Shown piece by piece: positions 32,401 through 40,584 of a DNA stretch of 41,710 nt. Source of the stretch: HGM13233 sp964478515 (GTDB lineage: Bacteria > Bacillota > Clostridia > Oscillospirales > Ruminococcaceae). A program made the position numbers and the translations under genes. Location of the stretch: assembly GCA_964478515.1 (NCBI GenBank), contig CAYZIL010000021.1, forward strand, positions 1 through 41,710, given 5' to 3'. Numbering within the stretch: the stretch's first letter is position 1; each line of letters opens with the position of its first letter. The notes under the pieces were generated by a model that ran no database searches, was not told the DNA's origin, and saw only the letters and a list, made by a program, of their open reading frames with translations.

Positions 32401-33418
32401 AGTACTCGTCGCGCTCAGCGGCGGCGTCGACTCGGCCGTCTGCGCACGACTTTTGCAAAAACAGGGCTACGATGTCGGCGGCGCGGTAATTCGCTTCAGC
32501 CCCGCTCACAACGGTGCCGTGGCGGCGGCGCGCCGCAGTGCCGAACAGCTCGGCATAGAGCTGAGCGTAATAGAAGCGCAGGAGCTTTTTGAGAAAACCG
32601 TCTGCGACTACTTTTGCCGCAGCTATGCTGCCGGCTCTACGCCCAATCCCTGCGTGGTCTGCAACCCGGGCGTGAAATTCCGCGTGATGTGCGAACAGGC
32701 CGACCGGCTCGGCTGCGAGTACATCGCCACCGGTCACTACGCCCGCGTGGAAACCGACGGCGCGCTGTACCGGCTGAAAAAAGCCCGCTGTCTTGCTCGC
32801 GACCAAAGTTATATGCTGTACCGACTGGAACGGCACACACTGTCACGCTTGCTGTTGCCGCTGGGCAATATTGAAGACAAGGACCGCGTGCGGGAAATAG
32901 CGCGCGCCGCGAGTCTCGATTGCAGCGAGACGCCCGACTCACAGGAAATCTGCTTTATTCCCGACGGCGACTACGCCGGCTATATGCACCGCCGCGGCTT
33001 TTTCGGCAAAAGCGGCAACTTCATTGCGCCCGACGGCAGCGTTCTGGGCGCCCACCGCGGCAGTGAGTACTATACTGTCGGCCAGCGGCGCGGACTGGGT
33101 ATAAGTTACTCAAGGCCGCTGTTCGTGCGCAGTATTGCAAAAAGCGGCGACGTCTTACTCGGTTTTTCGGGTGACGAGTACTGTAAAGGTGCAGCGCTTT
33201 ACGACTTTTTCAGCGCCGAAACTTGCGCCGATGGCCGATATTCCTGCAAAATCCGCTCGGCCGCGCGCGGCGCCGAATGTCGCTTGAGTGTCGACGGCAA
33301 AAATGCTGAAGTTTATTTTGACGAGCCGCAGCGCGCCGTAACCCCCGGACAGTCGGCGGTGTTTTACAGCGGCGACACCGTTGTCGGCGGCGGCATTATT
33401 GAAAAACAGCTGGACTGA
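32390..33418 (+). CDS. mnmA: tRNA 2-thiouridine(34) synthase MnmA
   Basis: MnmA adds sulfur to U34 of tRNA-Lys, tRNA-Glu and tRNA-Gln. The PP-loop ATP motif SGGVDS lies at residues 10-15. The two catalytic cysteines are Cys91 (NPCVVCN) and Cys188 (SQEICF), and the expected insertion and C-terminal beta domain follow. Length 342 is normal. The start codon lies inside the end of iscU (11-base overlap), which suggests coupling. Encoding it with its sulfur donor system agrees with a dedicated thiolation route. A hairpin follows 50 bases after the stop. Confidence 0.95.
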   Translation: MASKVLVALSGGVDSAVCARLLQKQGYDVGGAVIRFSPAHNGAVAAARRSAEQLGIELSVIEAQELFEKTVCDYFCRSYAAGSTPNPCVVCNPGVKFRVMCEQADRLGCEYIATGHYARVETDGALYRLKKARCLARDQSYMLYRLERHTLSRLLLPLGNIEDKDRVREIARAASLDCSETPDSQEICFIPDGDYAGYMHRRGFFGKSGNFIAPDGSVLGAHRGSEYYTVGQRRGLGISYSRPLFVRSIAKSGDVLLGFSGDEYCKGAALYDFFSAETCADGRYSCKIRSAARGAECRLSVDGKNAEVYFDEPQRAVTPGQSAVFYSGDTVVGGGIIEKQLD

Positions 33419-33468
33419 CGCCGTTTTTGCCCTTCGCGACGCCGAAAATAAATATTTTTCTCTGCTTG

Positions 33469-33503
33469 TACCGGCGGCATTGTTTGTTGAAATGCCGCCG
33501 GTA
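33469..33503 (+). terminator. hairpin after mnmA
   Basis: A 12-bp stem (33469-33480 with 33492-33503) and 11-base loop lie after mnmA. The tail TTGTGCTATATTTTT is interrupted, so termination may be partial. The hairpin shares bases with the glnS promoter. Confidence 0.55.
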
Positions 33504-33515
33504 TTGTGCTATATT
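33487..33515 (+). promoter_or_regulatory. sigma-A promoter for glnS
   Basis: TTGAAA (33487-33492) and TATATT (33510-33515) are 17 bases apart, with TGC giving an extended -10. The -35 lies in the loop and the spacer in the 3' arm of the mnmA hairpin, so the two elements overlap. Confidence 0.6.
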
Positions 33516-33543
33516 TTTATAAGTATATTTTGCGGGGTGACTT

Positions 33544-35199
33544 ATGAGCGACAACAACAATTTTCTCGACGAAATAATTGAGTCCGACCTCAGCGCGGGA
33601 CGCGTTGAAAAAATACATACCCGTTTTCCGCCCGAGCCTAACGGCTGTTTGCATATCGGCAGCGCCAAGGCAATATGGATTAACTCGTCCATGGCCAAAA
33701 AGTACGGCGGCCTTTTCAATTTGCGCTACGACGACACTAACCCTACAAAAGAAAACGACGACTTTGTCAAGTCGATACTTGAAGACCTGAAGTGGCTCGG
33801 CGCCGAGCCCACCGGCGGCATTTTTTACGGTTCGGACTATTTCGACAAATGCTATGAATGCGCTGTCAAGCTTATTAAGGACGGCAAGGCCTACGTCTGC
33901 TCCTTGTCGCCGGAGCAGATGAAGGAATACCGCGGCTCACTCACCGAACCCGGCCGCAACAGCCCCTACCGCGAGCGCTCCGTAGCGGAAAACCTTGACC
34001 TTTTCGAGCGGATGAAAAACGGCGAATTCGAAAACGGCGCGCACACGCTGCGGGCAAAAATAGACATGAGCAGCCCGAACATGAATATGCGCGACCCGGC
34101 AATCTACCGCATTCTGCACACCGCTCACCACCGCCAGGGCGACAAGTGGTGCATCTACCCGCTGTACGATTTTGCCCACCCGATTCAGGACGCGCTTGAG
34201 GGCATAACCCACTCAATGTGCTCAATAGAATTCGAAAACCACCGCCCGCTGTACGACTGGGTGGTCGATAATATCGGCTTTGAGAAAAAGCCCCACCAGT
34301 ACGAGTTTGCCCGTCTTAACGTCACCTACACTGTTATGAGCAAGCGCTATTTGCGCCAGCTGGTCGAAACCGGCATTGTTGACGGTTGGGACGACCCGCG
34401 CATGCCGACGCTCAGCGGTCTGCGCCGGCGCGGCTACACCCCGGAATCTATTATTGAATTCGTCAAGACCGCCGGCGTTTCCAAGGCGTTCAGCAACGTC
34501 GACGTCGGCCTGCTTGAGCACTGCATTCGCGACGAGCTTAATGCCAACGCCCAGCGGCGCATGGCCGTGTTGGACCCCGTAGAGGTCGAACTGACCAACT
34601 ATCCCGACGACAAAAATGAAAAGTTTTCCGTCGTCAACAACCCCAACGACGAGTCTGCCGGCAGCCGCGAACTGACGTTCGGAAAACATCTATATATAGA
34701 GCGCAGCGACTTTGCCGCCGACCCGCCGCCGAAATTTTTCCGTCTGGCACCGGGACGCGAGGTGCGGCTGATGGGCGCATATATCATTCGCTGCGAGCGT
34801 TTTGACGTGGACGGCGACGGCAAGGTCAGCAAGATTTACTGCTCAGTTGACCCCGAAACCGGCGGCAAAAATCCTCCCGACGGCCGCAAAATTAAGGGCA
34901 CTATCCACTGGGTCGCCGCTGCCGACTGTTTTGAGGCCAACGTGCGGCTTTACGACCGCCTGTTCACTTTGGAAAACGTCGCTGACATGCCCGAGGACAA
35001 AAGTTACAGCGACTATCTCAACCCCGATTCCGTCAAAGAGTTCCGCGGCTGCAAGCTGGAAAGTTCGCTTGCCGCTGCCGGCGCAAACGAGCGCTTTCAG
35101 TTTGTGCGCAACGGGTATTTTATTCTCGACTCCAAAAATCCCGGAGTGTTCAACAATATTGTCAATTTGAAAGATACCTGGGCCAAGCTGAACAAGTAA
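33544..35199 (+). CDS. glnS: glutaminyl-tRNA synthetase
   Basis: GlnRS charges tRNA-Gln directly with glutamine. The class I motifs are RFPPEPNGCLHIGSAKAI (HIGH at about 37-40) and VMSKR, the KMSKS loop. The anticodon-binding C-terminal beta barrels (about 340-551) are of GlnRS type. The length of 551 is close to the E. coli enzyme and clearly different from GluRS. Many Firmicutes lack GlnRS and use GatCAB instead, so presence here marks a lineage that has glnS, an enzyme thought to have spread by transfer. GGGGTGA precedes ATG. No T-box was recognised in the short upstream region. Confidence 0.95.
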   Translation: MSDNNNFLDEIIESDLSAGRVEKIHTRFPPEPNGCLHIGSAKAIWINSSMAKKYGGLFNLRYDDTNPTKENDDFVKSILEDLKWLGAEPTGGIFYGSDYFDKCYECAVKLIKDGKAYVCSLSPEQMKEYRGSLTEPGRNSPYRERSVAENLDLFERMKNGEFENGAHTLRAKIDMSSPNMNMRDPAIYRILHTAHHRQGDKWCIYPLYDFAHPIQDALEGITHSMCSIEFENHRPLYDWVVDNIGFEKKPHQYEFARLNVTYTVMSKRYLRQLVETGIVDGWDDPRMPTLSGLRRRGYTPESIIEFVKTAGVSKAFSNVDVGLLEHCIRDELNANAQRRMAVLDPVEVELTNYPDDKNEKFSVVNNPNDESAGSRELTFGKHLYIERSDFAADPPPKFFRLAPGREVRLMGAYIIRCERFDVDGDGKVSKIYCSVDPETGGKNPPDGRKIKGTIHWVAAADCFEANVRLYDRLFTLENVADMPEDKSYSDYLNPDSVKEFRGCKLESSLAAAGANERFQFVRNGYFILDSKNPGVFNNIVNLKDTWAKLNK

Positions 35200-35224
35200 T
35201 TCCCCGCCCTTTGGGGCGAAAAAT

Positions 35225-35322
35225 GACAGAGTAGAAACGGCGCGTAAAGTGCTTTGCGGACGGGGAGTTGCCGCAAAGACGAAGGCAAATTTGCTGCGGT
35301 GCCGTGCTCGCATCCCGCTGTC
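35225..35322 (+). promoter_or_regulatory. tetrahydrofolate (THF) riboswitch
   Basis: The aptamer follows the THF class. Closing helix P1 is GACAG/CTGTC (35225-35229 with 35318-35322) and the strand AGAGTAG follows it. P2 is ACGGC/GCCGT (35237-35241 with 35301-35305), and P3 is CTTTGCGG/CCGCAAAG (35252-35259 with 35271-35278). The conserved ACGAAG is at 35279-35284, followed by a short P4 hairpin. The P3 loop GGGA (35263-35266) can form the class pseudoknot with TCCC (35313-35316) in the GCATCC-like 3' strand. It controls the folate transporter gene directly downstream. Confidence 0.9.
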
Positions 35323-35331
35323 GCGTTTTTC

Positions 35332-35389
35332 AGAGCATTATATTAGAACGATGCTCTCCTTTAGCGCGCAGCAATGCCGTAAAGGAGGC
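35332..35389 (+). promoter_or_regulatory. expression platform: SD-sequestering hairpin and alternative stem
   Basis: CTCCTTTA (35356-35363) is complementary to TAAAGGAG (35380-35387), which contains the folT ribosome binding site, so this hairpin would block translation. An alternative 7-bp stem AGAGCAT/ATGCTCT (35332-35338 with 35351-35357) shares bases with the blocking strand. No terminator is seen, so control is probably translational. Confidence 0.65.
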
Positions 35390-35395
35390 ATTGTT

Positions 35396-36295
35396 ATGTC
35401 CGCAACCAAAACCCCTGCCGAGCGCGAATTTGTAGTACGCAAAATTACGCTCAGCGCCATCTTTCTCGCGCTGGCAGTTGTCATGCGCGTGTTCTCCAGC
35501 ATCAGCATCCCTCTGTTGGGCGAAAGCGGTCTAAAGGTCGGTTTTGCCGGCATATTCACGACGTTCCCCTCCCTGCTTTTCGGTCCGCTGTACGGCGGCG
35601 CTGTTCAAGGACTGTGCGACCTGTTCGGCAGTTTAATAGCGCCCACCGGCGCCTACAATCCCCTTTTCACCCTCACCGCATTTATCGGCGGCTTCCTAAA
35701 AGGCTGCGTCTGGCTGGCCGTCAAAAAAACCGACGGCAAAACACTGCGGCGCATTTTGGCCGTTCTGCTGATATTAATATTGGCATTGGGAGCATACAGC
35801 GCTTTCGCCATAAACCGCGACGCGCTCGACCCGGCGGCGCTGTTTGACGAAGAGGACGCGCTTGTCGTCGACATTTCCGGCTACTCGTTGCCCTCGCGCC
35901 TGGTAATAGCCCGCGCTGCCGCCACTTCGAACAGCGCCGCAAATCTGCCGAAATATATCAATTACTTTACCGCCGGCATTATCGGTTTTGCCGCGCTCGG
36001 ACTGCTGATAATGGCAGCCGACGCGCTCGTTCAGCGCTACGGCAAACGCGGCGGCGACGGCTTTTGCATCGCCCTCACCGTCTGTTTCGCCGGACTGGTG
36101 CAGACTACTTTGAACACCGTCATTCTGCGCGAGATGATATTTGCCTCCTGGCAGTCAGTGCCGTTTTTGTTGCTGTGGGCGCCGCGTGCCGTCGAGGAAG
36201 TCGCTGTCGGTATTGTGCAAGCGCTGATAATAGCTCTGCTTTACGGTATATATTTGCGACAGATAAAACCAAAATCGTTTTTAAAGGACATGTGA
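35396..36295 (+). CDS. folT: folate ECF transporter S component (FolT-like) with internal insertion
   Basis: FolT is the substrate-binding membrane subunit of an energy-coupling factor transporter; it uses the shared EcfA1A2T module, which is not in this window. The N-terminal part has the S-component pattern: helix at about 17-35, then GFAGIFTTFPSLLFGPLYGGAVQGLCDLFGS and TGAYNPLFTLTAFIGGFLKG. At 299 residues it is much longer than the usual 170-180. An insertion at about 115-215 adds a helix, an extracytoplasmic loop and another helix before the C-terminal helices resume. ATG 35396 follows AAGGAGG; the longer frame from 35249 runs through the riboswitch. Folate specificity is inferred mainly from the THF riboswitch. 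Confidence 0.87.
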   Translation: MSATKTPAEREFVVRKITLSAIFLALAVVMRVFSSISIPLLGESGLKVGFAGIFTTFPSLLFGPLYGGAVQGLCDLFGSLIAPTGAYNPLFTLTAFIGGFLKGCVWLAVKKTDGKTLRRILAVLLILILALGAYSAFAINRDALDPAALFDEEDALVVDISGYSLPSRLVIARAAATSNSAANLPKYINYFTAGIIGFAALGLLIMAADALVQRYGKRGGDGFCIALTVCFAGLVQTTLNTVILREMIFASWQSVPFLLLWAPRAVEEVAVGIVQALIIALLYGIYLRQIKPKSFLKDM

Positions 36296-36296
36296 A

Positions 36297-37259
36297 ATGA
36301 AAATTGTCATTCTTGACGCCTATTGCGCCAACCCCGGCGACCTGTCCTGGGACAGGCTGAAAAATTCGGGTGAGCTCACCGTGTACGACCGCACTGCGTT
36401 CGACGAGGACGAAATAGTCAGCCGCATCGGCGACAGCGAAATTGTGCTCACCAACAAGACGCCGCTCGGCGCCGCGGTCATGGCACGCTGCGAAAAGCTG
36501 CGCTACATCGGCGTACTGGCAACCGGTTACAACGTTGTTGACATTGCCGCCGCCAAGAAGCGCGGCATAACCGTAACCAATATCCCCAGTTACAGCACCG
36601 CCGCAACCGCACAGTTTGCCGTCGGCCTGCTGCTGGAAATATGCCTGCACATAGGTCACCATTCCGACGCCGTCCACGCCGGACGCTGGCAGAATTGCGC
36701 CGACTTTTCGTTTTGGGATTTTCCCTGCATAGAACTTGACGGCAAAACTGCCGGCATTATCGGCTTCGGCCGCATAGGCAAGCAGGTTGCGCGCATACTG
36801 CGCGCGCTGGGCATGAATATTGTCGCTTTCAGCCGCAGCGAAAACGACGAGGGCCGCGCGCTGGCGCGCTACGTGACGCTGGACGAGCTCTTGACAAGCT
36901 CTGACGTCGTTTCCCTGCACTGCCCGCTTACCGAACAGACAAATGGAATTATCAATGCCGCCAACATCGCGAAAATGAAGGACGGCGCTATTCTTATAAA
37001 CAATTCGCGCGGGCCGGTCATCGTTGAGCAGGACGTCGCCGACGCGCTTAACAGCGGCAAGTTGTCTGCCGCCGCCGTAGACGTTGCCTGTCACGAGCCC
37101 ATTAATGCCGACAGCCCGCTGCTGAGCGCCAAAAACTGCATCATCACACCGCACATTTCCTGGACGGCTACCGAGGCGCGGGCACGCCTGCTTGACATTA
37201 CCGCCGACAACATTGAGCACTTTATTGCCGGCTCGCCGATAAACGTTGTCAACAAATAA
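36297..37259 (+). CDS. D-2-hydroxyacid dehydrogenase (hydroxypyruvate/glycerate reductase-like)
   Basis: This 320-residue NAD(P)-dependent enzyme belongs to the D-isomer-specific 2-hydroxyacid dehydrogenases. The nucleotide-binding motif is GFGRIGKQVARIL. The catalytic Arg lies in NNSRGP, the Glu in ACHEPIN, and the His in TPHISW. The closest family by pattern (IGVLATGYNVVDIAAAKKRGI, AVHAGRW) is glycerate dehydrogenase/hydroxypyruvate reductase, but the exact substrate cannot be proved. It starts one base after the folT stop and so is probably co-transcribed. A strong terminator follows. A functional tie to folate, through serine and one-carbon metabolism, is possible but only inferred. Confidence 0.9.
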   Translation: MKIVILDAYCANPGDLSWDRLKNSGELTVYDRTAFDEDEIVSRIGDSEIVLTNKTPLGAAVMARCEKLRYIGVLATGYNVVDIAAAKKRGITVTNIPSYSTAATAQFAVGLLLEICLHIGHHSDAVHAGRWQNCADFSFWDFPCIELDGKTAGIIGFGRIGKQVARILRALGMNIVAFSRSENDEGRALARYVTLDELLTSSDVVSLHCPLTEQTNGIINAANIAKMKDGAILINNSRGPVIVEQDVADALNSGKLSAAAVDVACHEPINADSPLLSAKNCIITPHISWTATEARARLLDITADNIEHFIAGSPINVVNK

Positions 37260-37276
37260 AACTTTTTAAAAAAAAG

Positions 37277-37305
37277 GCGCCGGCTGTCGTAGCCGGCGCT
37301 TTTTT
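37277..37305 (+). terminator. intrinsic terminator after hydroxyacid dehydrogenase
   Basis: A 9-bp GC stem (37277-37285 with 37291-37299), a 5-base loop and six T on the plus strand are preceded by an A-run. It may work in both directions and serve the convergent thioesterase gene. Confidence 0.9.
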
Positions 37306-37356
37306 GTACTCAGTTGCAGTGTGGGCGTCATTCAGCGATAATAATTGATTCGTTCG

Positions 37357-38098
37357 CTACACAGTCGCCGCCTTTTTGGTCATGCTTGCCGCCGCGGCGA
37401 CGCTGCCGTTTGCTTTGAGCACGGTCTGCAGCACCTGCGCGCCGCTGTCGCGCGTGCAAATGCGCAGCTTCTCGCCCTCGTAGCAGGGGTTCTTGTAAAC
37501 AATTTCGTATTCCGACACGGCAAACTGTGACAACTGTGCGGTCGTAAAACGGTCAAGCATCATGCGCACATAGGCGACATTATTCATGTGCCGACCGACG
37601 TCTATGTCGCCGCTGTGCACAGTGTATTCAAAATAGTCTTTGTCAACGCCGCTGTCGGGACACGCGGCGCGCAAAAACGGCCGTCGCAAACCGTCTCGCT
37701 CAAAAATTCCATTTCCTGCGGATATATTTCGTCTGAGCGGCACAGCTGCCGCTGTCCATTTTGACTATCGCCCACTCCGTGCGCCCTTCCGCAAGTACGC
37801 CTGCGGCGTCGCTGAGCCGGTAACAGCGCTCGCAGCGCACGTGCCCGGGCGTGTTCGGCCAAGTGCGCATAACAGTCTCGCTCATCATTCGCGGACGGCG
37901 ATATATGCGCGCCTTTGTGCCGACTGCGACCCATTGCATATTCCGCGCGGCCAAAGCGCTGGCGCCGAGCCCAAGGTCGTTGGCATGGCGCGCGGCGGCG
38001 TCCATAAACGCGGCAAACAGCGCCGTCAGCGACATTTTCCCCTCGAAGTCGCCAAGGCTTGCCTCTATTGGCAGTGCATACTCGTAAAAACTGTTCAA
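37357..38098 (-). pseudogene. acyl-ACP thioesterase, interrupted by two frameshifts
   Basis: The family releases fatty acids from acyl carrier protein and has two hotdog domains. The first half (38098 to about 37745) reads MNSFYEYALPIEASLGDF..., ending at EWAIVKMDSGS. The second (about 37665 to 37357) holds YFEYTVHSGDIDVGRHMNNVAYVRMM, the second hotdog helix. Between them the best continuation RSDEIYPQEMEFLSETVCDGR is in the third frame. Two separate one-base losses, one near 37735-37745 and one in a five-T run near 37684, would restore about 247 residues, the normal length. The start codon is TTG after GAGGGTG. It may be a true pseudogene or two assembly errors. Confidence 0.75.
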
Positions 38099-38133
38099 TG
38101 CGCACCCTCACTTATTAAATAATCACATATTGT

Positions 38134-38169
38134 AAAAGACCGGCGCGCACAAAACGCGCCGATCTTTTT
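38134..38169 (-). terminator. terminator-like hairpin after M3 peptidase
   Basis: A GC stem (38141-38147 with 38155-38161) is extended by AGA/TCT after one mismatch and by A/T flanks. On the minus strand it follows the peptidase stop by about 40 bases and ends in TCTTTT. The T-run is better on the plus strand, but no plus-strand gene precedes it closely. Confidence 0.6.
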
Positions 38170-38205
38170 TTGACGCCGCCAAAAACAACAGCGCGCAAAA
38201 CACTT

Positions 38206-39897
38206 TTAGAAATCCATGCCGTCAAGTATTTTTTCGACGCCCTCGGTGACCTCTTTTACAGTCTTTTCTTCAAAGGGATTGTCGAGGTTAGCATACTTGA
38301 GCAGGTCAAAATAACCGAGACTGCCGCCGGCCTGGCAAAGACGATAATAATCGTTCCACGCCGCGCCGCGGTCAGCGCGCATTTTTATCAGGAACTGGAA
38401 GGCGCACAGCTGCGCCAGCGCGTAGTCGACATAATAGAACGGATAGAGGAAAACGTGCTGTTTTTGCATCCAGAATCCGCCGCCGTCCAGGAACTCATTG
38501 CCGTCGTAGTCGCGCCAGGGCAGATATTTTTGCTCTATCTCTTTCCAGACGCCGCGGCGCTCCATCGCCGTCATATCCGGCTTTTCAAAGACACGGTGCT
38601 GAAATTCGTCGACGCTGACGAGATAGGGCACAACTGTCAGACAGTCGGCAAGGTGGGCGTAGAGATATTTGTCCTCGTTTTCGCCGAAGAATTTGTTCAT
38701 CCACGGGTAGGCAAAGAATTCCATAGACATGGAGTGAATCTCGTTTACCTCGCTCGTCGACCACATGTACTCGTCTATCTGCTGAGTCTTTGCAGAGGTG
38801 TAGTCCATAAACGCATGGCCGGCCTCGTGAGTGAGCACGTCGACGTCGGCACTGGTGCCGTTGAAGTTTGAAAAGATGAAGGGCGCTTTGTATTTAGTAA
38901 GCGAGGTGCAGTAGCCGCCAAGGTGCTTGCCGGGGCGGGTCTCAAGGTCAAACAGTTCGTGCTTGACCATAAAGTCGAAGAACTCGCCGGTCTGCGGCGA
39001 CAGCTCGCGGTACATCTGCTGGGCGCTCTTGACAAGGTAATCCTTGTCGCCTATCGGGTCGGCGTTGCCCTCGGGGAAAACCAGCTGCTCGTCGTAATAC
39101 TTTACCTTGTCTATGCCCAGACGCTTTGCCTGCTTGTCGTAGAGTTTCTGCGCCGCCGGAACAATATATTTGCGGACATTTTCGCGGAAGTCGGCAATGT
39201 CTTTAGCGGTATAATCAAAGCGATGACGTGCAAGGTAAATATAATCTATGTAACTGTTGAATCCCAGCTTTTGCGCCATGGCGCAGCGCAGCTTTACGAG
39301 TTCATTATACTGGGCGTCCAATTGCGGCGCGACGCCCTCGTAAAGGTCGGCCCAGGCTTTGAGCGCCGCTTTGCGAGTGTCGCGGTCGGTGGCGAGCATG
39401 TGCTTGAGCAGACCGTAGAAGTTGCACTCCTCGCCGTTGAACATAGTCTTGCAGGAGGCGGCGGTCTTGGAATACTCAGTGCCGAGGTCGGCCTCGCGAA
39501 CAAGTTCATTCACAATGCTCTCGTCCTGGGTTTTTATCTCCGCCCCAACGAGCTTAATGAGCTGAGGACCGAACTCACTGTCGAAATCAGCCTTGAATTT
39601 TGAGACCAGCAGTGCTTCGTTGAATTGTTTTTCTATAACGGCAAGCTGCGGCGCAGTTGCATTAAAATACTTTATTTCGTCAGCGTAAAACTCGTCGGTA
39701 GTGTTCATGGTGTTGCGAATGCTGGCAATGACATTTGCTGTTTGGAAATCGTTAATTATTTCCTGACGCTCAAAAAACGCCGCTTTTGCCTCGGCATAAT
39801 CCGCCGCGTTCTTCATCTTTTTGAGCGCTGCGAGCATACCCGACTTTACCGCTTCGGTATCGGGTCTGACATACTTGATTTGTGAAAATTTCTCCAT
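38206..39897 (-). CDS. M3 family oligoendopeptidase (PepF-like)
   Basis: This cytoplasmic zinc metallopeptidase degrades short peptides. The 563-residue protein is mostly helical with the M3 zinc motif HEAGH (357-361) in DVLTHEAGHAFMDY. The third ligand glutamate lies in STSEVNEIHSMSMEFF near residue 386, and the YCTSL and conserved tyrosine-rich C-terminal regions form the active-site channel. The length fits the M3 oligoendopeptidase group. I chose ATG 39897 (MEKFSQIKYVRP) since this sequence is the family N terminus and AAAGG lies upstream; the frame to 39945 would overlap the neighbour. The GNAT gene upstream ends 44 bases before it. Confidence 0.93.
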   Translation of the reverse strand: MEKFSQIKYVRPDTEAVKSGMLAALKKMKNAADYAEAKAAFFERQEIINDFQTANVIASIRNTMNTTDEFYADEIKYFNATAPQLAVIEKQFNEALLVSKFKADFDSEFGPQLIKLVGAEIKTQDESIVNELVREADLGTEYSKTAASCKTMFNGEECNFYGLLKHMLATDRDTRKAALKAWADLYEGVAPQLDAQYNELVKLRCAMAQKLGFNSYIDYIYLARHRFDYTAKDIADFRENVRKYIVPAAQKLYDKQAKRLGIDKVKYYDEQLVFPEGNADPIGDKDYLVKSAQQMYRELSPQTGEFFDFMVKHELFDLETRPGKHLGGYCTSLTKYKAPFIFSNFNGTSADVDVLTHEAGHAFMDYTSAKTQQIDEYMWSTSEVNEIHSMSMEFFAYPWMNKFFGENEDKYLYAHLADCLTVVPYLVSVDEFQHRVFEKPDMTAMERRGVWKEIEQKYLPWRDYDGNEFLDGGGFWMQKQHVFLYPFYYVDYALAQLCAFQFLIKMRADRGAAWNDYYRLCQAGGSLGYFDLLKYANLDNPFEEKTVKEVTEGVEKILDGMDF

Positions 39898-39941
39898 TCT
39901 TACTGCCTTTCTCTGTGTAATGTATTTAAGCTTTACAGCAA

Positions 39942-40424
39942 TCAACTGTCAAATTCGTACAGCAATAGATTCTTTCCACTGTGCTGTTTGCGCAAATTTT
40001 TTCTTGAGCTGAGCCAATTTGACCAATACCGATTGGCGCCGCCGTTGGTCTTCAGTACATGCAGTCCAATTTTGCCGCGCAAGTGCGAACAGACCAGCGC
40101 GCAGCTTGCCGCCGCAATTCCCTTTCGGCGCAGCTCGGGCCTAATATACAGTTCATTAACGCACCAGTCACAGCCTGCAGGCGCGCATGGTTTTTGAGAA
40201 ATAATTACGATGCCCGCGTCGCGTCCCGAATAGTATATTATGTATGGGAATATATCTGGAGCGGAAAAATAACTGTCTACCAGCTCCGGCTCGTATATTC
40301 CGTCGACAGAAATTTGAATAAAATGGTTGAAAGCGCTGATTTCGCCAAAGTAGTTGTTTATTAAAGCGCGAAACAACTCCGCATTGTGCTCGGCAGGCTC
40401 GATTTTAATTAGTTTTTCATTCAT
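39942..40424 (-). CDS. GNAT family N-acetyltransferase
   Basis: This 160-residue protein matches the GNAT fold. The acetyl-CoA-binding motif A is ELYIRPELRRKGIAAASCALV (pattern RxxGxxA), preceded by beta strands IIYYSGRDAGIVIIS. The acceptor substrate cannot be told; family members modify small molecules, peptides or protein N termini. The end (NRYWSNWLSS) replaces the usual FYxxxGF segment with a related aromatic stretch. No good ribosome binding site precedes ATG 40424; the sequence before it is the tail of a terminator hairpin, so it may be weakly translated. It is near but not clearly coupled to the M3 peptidase gene. Confidence 0.8.
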   Translation of the reverse strand: MNEKLIKIEPAEHNAELFRALINNYFGEISAFNHFIQISVDGIYEPELVDSYFSAPDIFPYIIYYSGRDAGIVIISQKPCAPAGCDWCVNELYIRPELRRKGIAAASCALVCSHLRGKIGLHVLKTNGGANRYWSNWLSSRKNLRKQHSGKNLLLYEFDS

Positions 40425-40432
40425 AAAAATTG

Positions 40433-40454
40433 AACCCGGAAGCGACTCCGGGTT
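40433..40454 (-). terminator. hairpin after lipoprotein gene
   Basis: An 8-bp stem AACCCGGA/TCCGGGTT (40433-40440 with 40447-40454) is followed on the minus strand by CAATTTTT, just before the GNAT start codon. The stretch 40455-40584 is AT-rich and shows no further gene or structure. Confidence 0.7.
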
Positions 40455-40584
40455 AATCCATTCGCCGTGTCATAGCATTTTTTCTACATAAGATAAATGT
40501 GTCAGTTACTGCAAATGAACAGCACCACTATCGCTACGCCGTACGAAAGCTTTTTTTCTTCTCTGCTTTTGGCAATTTCAGTTG

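Noticed and set aside
33419..33543. T-box leader ahead of glnS
   Set aside because: The region is too short and holds only a hairpin and promoter; no T-box consensus AGGGTGG-type element was seen.
36120..37220. 366-codon minus-strand open frame opposite the hydroxyacid dehydrogenase
   Set aside because: The plus-strand gene has all catalytic motifs and a ribosome binding site; this frame has none.
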